Of a DNA stretch of 64,000 nt, positions 53,961 to 64,000 are shown piece after piece. The first letter of the stretch is position 1, and every line of letters begins with the position of its first letter. A program made the position numbers and the translations under genes. Below the pieces are notes generated by a model. The model had not been told where the DNA came from. It saw nothing but the letters and a program-made list of their open reading frames with translations, and ran no database searches. This stretch comes from Archivesica marissinica. Lineage: Eukaryota > Mollusca > Bivalvia > Venerida > Vesicomyidae. The stretch spans positions 38,005,515 through 38,069,514 of the forward strand of contig CM026391.1 in the NCBI GenBank assembly GCA_014843695.1, given 5' to 3'.

Positions 53961-56900
53961 TCTCTATATCTGACGGATATCAATAGTTTAAATATTTTGT
54001 CTCTCAATTGCCGAGGACTAAATGGCAATAAAAAGAGACTACAGGTGTTTAAATTCTTAAAACAAAAACAATGTAGCATATATTGTCTCCAGGACACACA
54101 TTTTACACCAAATATGTACAAATCCATATATTCTGAGTGGAACAATGAATGTATATTTAGTTCAGGAACGTCTAATTCTAGAGGTGTTGCTATACTGTTC
54201 AATAGAAACTTTGAATATAAACTTCATAATAAATATACAGATCCAGATGGAAATTTTATTGCTATAGACTTGACAGTAGATGAGAAAAAATGTACCATAA
54301 TCAATTTGTATGGTCCAAACTCTGATAAACCTGACTTCTTTGATAACATATTTAGTATTATCGACACTTTTGGAAATGAGCTATACATGCTATGCGGAGA
54401 CTTTAACTTAGTACTTAACCCAGAAATGGATTATTTTAATTACAAAACAACAAATAACAAACATGCCAGGAAAAATGTCTTACAATATATTCAAACAAAA
54501 CAGCTATTAGATCCTTATAGAGAGTTCTTCCCCGATTTGAAGAAGTATACATGGAGGAAACCCACCCCATTACAACAGGCCAGATTAGACTTCTTTCTGC
54601 TAACATCAACTCTCTTACCGTATGTAGAAAACGTTTCTATTGAATCAAGTTTTCAGTCGGACCACTCAGTTATTTTACTAAGACTTAAATTTGATGATTT
54701 TAAACATGGAAAAGGATTATGGAAGCATAATAACTCGCTGTTAAAAGATATAGAATATTTAAACGCGATCAACAGGAAAATTGATGAAATAAAACAACAA
54801 TACATGTTACTAGTGTATAATTCAGATAATATCAAGGAAATCCCAAATAATGAGATACAGTTTACAATAAACGATCAGTTATTCTTAGAAACGCTTTTGA
54901 TGGAATTAAGGGGAAAATCAATATCCTATGGTTCTTATAAAAAGAAATTGAATCTATCAAAGGAAAAAAAATTATTAAATGAAATAAATGAGATTGAATC
55001 TAATCTGTCTGACTCAAATTTAGATAAGCTTCAGCTACTGAGAAATGAATTAAACACCATAAAGGAACAACAACTTGAACGCTATTTAATACGGTCTAGA
55101 GTAAATTGGTCCATAGCCGGTGAAAAACCTAGCAAATATTTCTGCAGTTTAGAAAAAAATAGTTTTATTTCAAAAACAATATACAAGATTGAAACTGATG
55201 ATGGTTTGATCATAAAGGACCAAAACGACATACTCAAAGAAACAAAATGTTTTTATGGAAAGTTATTTAAATCAAAATCAATTAATCTTGCTGAAGAAAC
55301 TTTTATTAATTTTGTAAATAATGTTGAAACACCTAAATTAACACATTCAGAATCCAGTAATCTTGAAGGACATATATCTTACCACGAGTCAACTAAAGTG
55401 TTAAAAGATATGGCAAATAATAAAAGTCCAGGAACTTCTGGTTTCGGCGCAGATTTCTATAAAGTATTTTGGAACAAATTAGGATGCTTTGTAGTAAGAG
55501 CAATAAATCAGGCTTATTCATCAGGAAATCTTTCTATCTCTCAAACACAAGGTATAATTACATGTATCCCAAAAGAAAATAAACCCAAACAATTCTTGAA
55601 AAACTGGAGACCCATAACACTACTTAATACGGTTTACAAAATTGGTTCAGGTTGTATAGCAAAGAGAATAAAAACTACTATGGATACATTGATAAGCAAA
55701 GATCAAACAGGATTTATTAAAGGCAGATATATTGGCGAAAATACAAGATTAATATACGATATAATGCAATATACAGAAGAAAATGACATCCCAGGACTCC
55801 TTCTTTTGATTGATTTTGAAAAAGCTTTTGATTCCCTGTCGTGGTAATTTGTTCAAAAGACTTTATCCTTCTTTAATTTTGGGTCATCCATTAAAAAGTG
55901 GTTTGATATTTTATATAAAGATGCACAGTCCGCGGTAAATCAATGTGGAATTTTATCAGATTTTATAAAAATTGGCCGTGGATGTAGGCAAGGAGACCCT
56001 TTATCCTGTTACATATTCATCTTGTGTGCAGAAGTTTTGTCTTTGAAAATAAAAAGCAATAAACATATTAAAGGAATCGACATAAATAACGTAGAACATA
56101 AATTATCACAATTTGCAGATGACACAACCATGATCTTAGATGGATCAACAGAATCTCTGAATCAGACATTAAATACTTTATCGGATTATGCTATTATATC
56201 TGGATTAAATGTAAACTTTGATAAGACTACGGTTGTATGGATAGGTAGAAAGAAATTTTCTAGTGATAGTATAAAAACAAGATGGAAACTATCTTGGAAT
56301 CAACATAGTTTCAAAATGTTAGGCATACATTTCCATGTAGATTTGAACAAGATAATAGAAATAAATTATAAAGATAAAATTGAAAAGATCCAAAACGATA
56401 TTAAACAATGGAAAAGAAGAATATTAACACCTATTGGAAAAATAACAGTTATTAAAACTCTATTAATTTCCACTCTTAACCACTTATTTATTGCATTGCC
56501 AAACCCACCAGAGGAACTTATTAATTACCTAAATACATTAATTTATGATTTTATTTGGCAAGGTACTGCCAAAATAAAAAGCAATATTCTAGTAAATGAG
56601 TACACATGGGGAGGTTTAAAAATGATCAATATAACTGCTTCCATAAAGGCTTTAAAACTTACATGGTTAAGAAGAATATTAGGTAATGGAAGTTGGATAA
56701 GTATTGTTAATGAAAAACTTGAAATGCAGAAATTATTCCATTGCGGAAAACACTATGCTGAAAAACTATCTAGAGAAAGTAATAACATGTTTTGGAAGGA
56801 CACCTTAGGTGCCTTTGCTAATTTGATAGAGCACAGTGTAGTGAAAAAAGAGTGTATAGGTAACATACCCTTGTTTTATAATCATAAACTATTAATTGGT

Positions 56901-57769
56901 GCGAGGAGTGTCTTCTTAAAATCCTGGTTTGATGCAGGTGTCCATTACATAGCTGACCTTTTAAATGCTGATGGCACTTTTTTAACATTAGATGAATTTA
57001 AGAAAACATACAATGTCACAACAAACTATTTAGTTTATCAGGGTGTTTTAAATGCTGTAAAACAACTATTAATAACGTACAATATAACTACAAACGACAT
57101 TGTCATACCACCCAGACCAACATTACCACCCACTCTAAAAGACATAACTATAAATAAGAAAGGGTCAAAAGCAATGTATAATATCTTAAATAACAATACT
57201 TCTATGCCAACTAGTCGAGCAAAATGGTTAGAAAAGCCTAGTGTAACATTTAATAAAGAGGAGTGGAAACAAATTTATTCTTTGCCTTCAATATAACAAA
57301 AGATTCTAAAATACAGTGGTTCCAAATAAGAATATTACATAGAATTTTAGGAACAAACGATTTACTATATAAAATAAAGTACAAGGACAGCCCACTTTGC
57401 ACCTTCTGTAAGACTGAGAATGAAACAATAGAACACTTATTCTGGGGATGCAATGCAACTAGGAAACTAATCACTGCTTTATTAACGCCATCAATATACT
57501 TATTTGCACCTTTAAATGAAAATACAATGATCTATGGATACATTAATCTCAATAATAACGAGATAGCAAAGAATTTGATAATTACCTTTTTGAAAATGTA
57601 TATATATAAATGTAAAATGCAAGACTGCCCCCTTACAGTAATAGGAGCAAAACATATCATATTATATTATTACAATATAAACAAAAAGACTGCAGTTGTT
57701 AATAATAATATAGATAACATTAGAAGAATATGGGAATCTATAAACGTATTTAAGCCAGAGCTGTGTTGA
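53961..57769 (+). pseudogene. LINE ORF2: endonuclease-reverse transcriptase, one stop and one frameshift
   Basis: The frame opens after a TGA at 53958. There is no ATG near the domain start, and TTG at 53997 is residue 1 for numbering. The endonuclease shows SLNCRGLNG (2-10), LQDTHF (31-36), YGPN (105-108), CGDFNLVLNP (133-142), RLDFFL (196-201) and SDHSVI (221-226). RT shows WRPITLLNTVYKIGSG, LLIDFEKAFD (catalytic D606), GRGCRQGDPLSCYIF (55975-56019), the FADD box (56112-56123) and LGIHFHVD. The C-terminus has TWGGLKMINI and a C-x2-C...H...C motif with EHLFWGC. A TAA at 55845-55847 interrupts right after AFDSLSW while homology continues in the same frame. One base is missing in CCTTC at 57285-57289, shifting the frame before FNITKDSK. 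All other blocks are intact, so this copy is young or the lesions are assembly errors. Confidence 0.88.
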
Positions 57770-57920
57770 AATGTTGTTGTATTTGATTTGATTTTTTTTA
57801 CCAAACTGTACAACTTTGGTCGATATTAAAAGCATGTATGTAAACGCATCTAAGGTAGAAATATTGAGAAGCAAGTTTATCTATATACGCACGGACAACG
57901 ATAAGACAGGCTGGTGTTTG

Positions 57921-58079
<159 letters not shown>

Positions 58080-58358
58080 TATTCGAGTATAAGTTATTGA
58101 GCTCCCTTTGTCATATTGATATAAAGATGCTGTAGGATATGGTGGGGGTACAATTATTTTTGTTGTATGTGTTTTTGTTGTGTCTGTGCAAAAAAACCCT
58201 ATGTAAATCATATGAATGTACATATATCTATTATGAATATTGTATTGTATATATACATTGTAAGGCGAATAGGGGATGCTCCTCGACCCCTACTCGACCT
58301 ATGACGTGGAAAATAAATGGGGTTACTCCGAAAGGGGGCCTGAAAAATAAAAAATAAA

Positions 58359-59358
58359 NNNNNNNNNNNNNNNNNNNNNNNNNNNNNNNNNNNNNNNNNN
58401 NNNNNNNNNNNNNNNNNNNNNNNNNNNNNNNNNNNNNNNNNNNNNNNNNNNNNNNNNNNNNNNNNNNNNNNNNNNNNNNNNNNNNNNNNNNNNNNNNNNN
58501 NNNNNNNNNNNNNNNNNNNNNNNNNNNNNNNNNNNNNNNNNNNNNNNNNNNNNNNNNNNNNNNNNNNNNNNNNNNNNNNNNNNNNNNNNNNNNNNNNNNN
58601 NNNNNNNNNNNNNNNNNNNNNNNNNNNNNNNNNNNNNNNNNNNNNNNNNNNNNNNNNNNNNNNNNNNNNNNNNNNNNNNNNNNNNNNNNNNNNNNNNNNN
58701 NNNNNNNNNNNNNNNNNNNNNNNNNNNNNNNNNNNNNNNNNNNNNNNNNNNNNNNNNNNNNNNNNNNNNNNNNNNNNNNNNNNNNNNNNNNNNNNNNNNN
58801 NNNNNNNNNNNNNNNNNNNNNNNNNNNNNNNNNNNNNNNNNNNNNNNNNNNNNNNNNNNNNNNNNNNNNNNNNNNNNNNNNNNNNNNNNNNNNNNNNNNN
58901 NNNNNNNNNNNNNNNNNNNNNNNNNNNNNNNNNNNNNNNNNNNNNNNNNNNNNNNNNNNNNNNNNNNNNNNNNNNNNNNNNNNNNNNNNNNNNNNNNNNN
59001 NNNNNNNNNNNNNNNNNNNNNNNNNNNNNNNNNNNNNNNNNNNNNNNNNNNNNNNNNNNNNNNNNNNNNNNNNNNNNNNNNNNNNNNNNNNNNNNNNNNN
59101 NNNNNNNNNNNNNNNNNNNNNNNNNNNNNNNNNNNNNNNNNNNNNNNNNNNNNNNNNNNNNNNNNNNNNNNNNNNNNNNNNNNNNNNNNNNNNNNNNNNN
59201 NNNNNNNNNNNNNNNNNNNNNNNNNNNNNNNNNNNNNNNNNNNNNNNNNNNNNNNNNNNNNNNNNNNNNNNNNNNNNNNNNNNNNNNNNNNNNNNNNNNN
59301 NNNNNNNNNNNNNNNNNNNNNNNNNNNNNNNNNNNNNNNNNNNNNNNNNNNNNNNNNN
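58359..59358. other. Assembly gap of 1000 N
   Basis: Exactly 1000 N, so very likely a conventional scaffold gap of unknown true size. It separates the LINE tail from the 28-bp minisatellite. Long ORFs spanning it are meaningless. Confidence 0.99.
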
Positions 59359-62300
59359 TGGTATCCATTTACCTCTAGCACACCAATGGTATCCATTTAC
59401 CTCCAACACACCACCGGTATCCATTTACCTCTAACACACCAACGGTATCCATTTACCTCTAACACACCAATGGTATCCATTTACCTCTAGCACACCAATG
59501 GTATCCATTTACCTCCAACACACCACCGGTATCCATTTACCTCAAACACACAAACGGTATCCATTTACCCCTAACAAAACAACGGTATCCATTTACCCCT
59601 AACAAACCAATGGTATCCATTTACCCATAACAAGCCAACGGTATCTATATACCTCTAACACACCAAAGGTATCCATTTACCTCTAACAAACCAATGATAT
59701 CCATTTATCTCTAACACACCAATGGTATCCATTTAACTCCAACACACCACCGGTATCCATTTACCTCTAACACACCAACGGTATCCATTTACCCCTAACA
59801 AACCAATGGTATCCATTTACCCATAACAAGCCAACGGTATCTATTTACCTCTAACACACCAATGGTATCCATTTACCTCCAACACACCAACGGTATCCAT
59901 TTACCTCTAACACACCGAAGGTATCCATTTACCTCTAACAAACTAATGGTATCCATTTACGTCTAACAAACCAACGATATCCATTTACCTCTAACAAACC
60001 AATGGTATCCATTTACCTCTAACAAACCAATGGTATCCATTAACCTCTAACACACCAACGGTATCCATTTACCTCTAACACACCAACGGTATCCATTTAC
60101 CTCTATCAAACAACGGTATCCATTTACCTCTAACACACCAATGGTATCCATTTACCTCTAACAAACCAACAGTATCCATTTACCTCTAACACACAAACGG
60201 TATCCATTTACCCCTAACAAAACAACGGTATCCATTTACCCCTAACAAACCAATGGTATCCATTTACCCATATCAAGCCAACGGTATATATATACCTCTA
60301 ACACACCAATGGTATCCATTTACCTCTAACAAACCAATGATATCCATTTATCTCTAACACACCAATGGTATCCATTTAACTCCAACACACCACCGGTATC
60401 CATTTACCTCTAACACACCAACGGTATCCATTTACCCCTAACAAACCAATGGTATCCATTTACCCATAACAAGCCAACGGTATCTATTTACCTCTAACAC
60501 ACCAATGGTATCCATTTACCTCCAACACACCAACGGTATCCATTTACCTCTAACACACCGAAGGTATCCATTTACCTCTAACAAACTAATGGTATCCATT
60601 TACGTCTAACAAACCAACGATATCCATTTACCTCTAACAAACCAATGGTATCCATTTACCTCTAACAAACCAATGGTATCCATTAAACTCTAACACACCA
60701 ACGGTATCCATTTACCTCTAACACACCAACGGTATCCATTTACCTCTATCAAACAACGGTATCCATTTACCTCTAACACACCAATGGTATCCATTTACCT
60801 CTAACAAACCAACAGTATCCATTTACCTCTAACACATCAATGGTATCCATTTAACTCTAGCACACCAATGGTATCCATTTACCTCCAACACACCAACGGT
60901 ATCCATTTACCTCTAACACACCATCGGTCTCCATTTACCTCTAACACACCAACGGTATCCATTTACCCCTAACAAACCAATGGTATCCATTTACCCATAA
61001 CAAGCCAACGGTATATATTTACCTCTAACACACCAATGGTATCCATTTACCTCTAACAAACAAATGATATCCAATTATCTCTAACACACCAATGATATCC
61101 CTTTACCTCTAACAAACCAATAGTATCCATTTACGTCTAACAAACAAATGGTATCCATTTACCTCTAACACACCAATGGTATCCATTTACTTCTAGCACA
61201 CCAACGGTATCCATTTACCTCTAACACATCAACGGTATCCATTTACCTCTAACAAATCAACGGTATCCATTTACCTCTAATAAACCAACTGTATCCATTT
61301 ACCTCTAACACACCAATGTTATCCATTTACCCCTAACACAGCAACGGTATCCATATACCTCTAACATACTAATGGTATCCATTTACTTCTAACAAACCAA
61401 CGGTATCCATTTACCTCTAACAAACCAACGGTATCCATTTACCTCTAACACACCAATGGTATCCATTTACCTCTACCAAACCAAAGGTATCCATTTACCT
61501 CTAACAAACCAATGGTATCCATTTACCTATAACACAGCAACGGTATCCATTTACCTCTAACACACCAACGGTATCCATTTACCTCTAACAAACCAACGGT
61601 GTCCATTTACCTCTAAAAATACAACGGTATCCATTTACCTCTATCACACCAATGGTATCCATTTACCTCTAACATACCAACAGGATCCATTTACCTCTAA
61701 CACACCAACGGTATCCATTTACCTCTAACAAACCAGCCGTATCTATTTACCTCTATTAAACCGATGGTATCCATTTACTTCTAACAAACAAACGGTATCC
61801 ATTTACATCTAACAAACCAGCGGTATCCATTTAACTATAACACACCAATGGTATCAATTTACCTATACTAAACCAACTGTATCGATTTATCTCTAACAAA
61901 CCAATGGTACATTTACCTCTAACAAACCAGCGGTATCCATTTACCTCCAACACACCACCGGTATCCATTTACCTCTAACAAGCCAACAGTATCCATTTAC
62001 ACCTAACAAACCAATGTTATCCATTTATCCATAACAAGCCAACGGTATCCATTTACCCCTGACAAACCAACGGTATCCATTTACCTCTAACACACCAACG
62101 GTATCCATTTACCTCTATCAAACAACGGTATCCATTTACCCCTAACACACCAATGGTATCCATTTACCTCTAACACACCAACGGTATCTATTTACCTCTA
62201 ACACAACAACGGTATCCAGTTACCTCTAGCACACCAATGGTATCCATTTACCTCTAACAAACCAACGGTATCCATTTACCTCTAACAAACCATTTGTATC

Positions 62301-64000
62301 CATTGACTTCTATCAAACCAACGGTATCCATTTACCTCTAACAAACCAACGGTATCCACTTACCTCTAACACACCAATGGTATCCATTTACCTCTACCAC
62401 AAAACGGTATCCATTTACCTCTAACAAACCAATGGTATCCATTTACCTCTAACACACCAACGGTATCCATTTATCTCTAACACACCAACGGTATCCATTT
62501 ACCTCTAACAAACCAACGGTATCCATTTACCTCTAACACACCAATGGGATTCATTTACCTCTACCAAACCAACGGTATCCATTTACCTCTAACACACCAA
62601 CGGTATCCATTTACCTCCAACTCACCAACGGTATCCATTTACCTCTAACAAAACAACGGTATACATTTACCTCTATCACACCAATGGTATCCATTTACCT
62701 CTAACATACAAACAGGATCCATTTACCTCTAACACACCAACGGTATCCATTTACCTCTAACAAACCAGCGGTATCCATTTACCTCTAACAAACCAATGGT
62801 ATCCATTTACCTCTAACACACCAACGGTATCCATTTACCTCTAACACTCCAACGATATTCATTTACCTCTATCAAACAACGGTATCCATTTACCTCTAAC
62901 AAACCAATGGTATCCATTTACCCATAACAAGCCAACGGTATCCATTTACCTCTAACACACCAATGGTATCCATTTACCTCTAGCACACCAATGGTATCCA
63001 TTTACCTCCAACACACCACCGGTATCCATTTACCTCTAACACACCAACGGTATCCATTTACCTCTAACACACCAATGGTATCCATTTACCTCTAGCACAC
63101 CAATGGTATCCATTTACCTCCAACACACCACCGGTATCCATTTACCTCAAACACACAAACGGTATCCATTTACCCCTAACAAAACAACGGTATCCATTTA
63201 CCCCTAACAAACCAATGGTATCCATTTACCCATACCAAGCCAACGGTATCTATATACCTCTAACACACCAATGGTATCCATTTACCTCTAACAAACCAAT
63301 GATATCCATTTATCTCTAACACACCAATGGTATCCATTTAACTCCAACACACCACCGGTATCCATTTACCTCTAACACACCAACGGTATCCATTTACCCC
63401 TAACAAACCAATGGTATCCATTTACCCATAACAAGCCAACGGTATCTATTTACCTCTAACACACCAATGGTATCCATTTACCTCCAACACACCAACGGTA
63501 TCCATTTACCTCTAACACACCGAAGGTATCCATTTACCTCTAACAAACTAATGGTATCCATTTACGTCTAACAAACCAACGATATCCATTTACCTCTAAC
63601 AAACCAATGGTATCCATTTACCTCTAACAAACCAATGGTATCCATTAACCTCTAACACACCAACGGTATCCATTTACCTCTAACACACCAATGGTATCCA
63701 TTTACCTCTAACAAACCAACAGTATCCATTTACCTCTAACACACCAATGGTATCCATTTAACTCTAGCACACCAATGGTATCCATTTACCTCCAACACAC
63801 CAACGGTATCCATTTACCTCTAACACACCATCGGTCTCCATTTACCTCTAACACACCAACGGTATCCATTTACCCCTAACAAACCAATGGTATCCATTTA
63901 CCCATAACAAGCCAACGGTATCTATTTACCTCTAACACACCAATGGTATCCATTTACCTCTAACAAACAAATGATATCCAATTATCTCTAACACACCAAT
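59359..64000. repeat. 28-bp minisatellite, running off the window
   Basis: About 166 tandem units of 28 bp containing GGTATCCATTTACCTCTAAC followed by ACACCAAT, with variants such as AAACCAAC, AAGCCAACG, ACACCACC and TTACCCC. A higher-order period of 644 bp (23 monomers) is visible: the segment with CCCCTAACAAAACAACGG at 59567 recurs at 60211 and again near 63173. The array starts at the assembly gap and continues past the end of the window. Confidence 0.97.

Noticed and set aside
58208..59424. Long minus-strand ORFs of 357-397 codons
   Set aside because: Almost entirely N translated as X; artefacts of the assembly gap and the 28-bp minisatellite.

Overview
The window looks like repeat-rich, AT-rich invertebrate nuclear DNA. 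A marine or freshwater mollusc, probably a bivalve, is my best guess. That guess rests on the mix of APE-type LINE remnants, tRNA-derived SINEs, a PIN-like/CXC protein family I associate with molluscs and corals, and huge short-period tandem arrays. No operon-like or prokaryotic organisation is present, and no intact conserved host gene could be recognised.

Layout. 1-834: AT-rich, nothing firm. 835-4473 (minus strand): a decayed non-LTR retrotransposon with endonuclease, linker, reverse transcriptase and C-terminal Cys/His motif, broken by frameshifts and stops and split by a SINE (2759-3011). Two more SINE copies (4551-4665 and 4691-4940) lie just upstream. 5447-9310: a 3.86-kb unit bounded by about 160-bp terminal inverted repeats. 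It encloses a minus-strand pseudogene (6103-8910) for a large protein with a PIN-like nuclease region and a C-terminal CXC cysteine cluster. 9311-10451: the C-terminal end of another LINE (plus strand), carrying an 84-bp internal duplication. 10452-12022: AT-rich spacer. 12023-13256: minisatellite with 43- and 28-bp units. 13294-13548: a small ORF for a putative secreted, eight-cysteine peptide. 13552-13732: five 36-bp repeats.

13761-53795 is a single 40-kb satellite of about 1,180 copies of a 34-bp monomer. It shows nested higher-order duplications (offsets of 170, 680, 1054, 2380, 2584 and about 2.9 kb) and changes subfamily near 42.7-43.1 kb. Each monomer carries a TATAAC/GTTATA dyad that could form a short hairpin.

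53796-58358: an L1/Tx1-like LINE (plus strand) directly abutting the satellite. It is nearly intact apart from one stop codon, one frameshift and a missing ORF1. A TG/CG microsatellite lies in its 3' region. 58359-59358: an assembly gap of exactly 1000 N. 59359-64000: a 28-bp minisatellite running off the window.

Functionally the window is a graveyard of mobile elements next to satellite DNA, probably heterochromatic. The objects most worth a second look are the TIR-bounded PIN/CXC unit, the cysteine-rich peptide ORF squeezed between minisatellites, and the structured 34-bp satellite with its higher-order organisation. Most short ORFs within the arrays are by-products of the repeat period.
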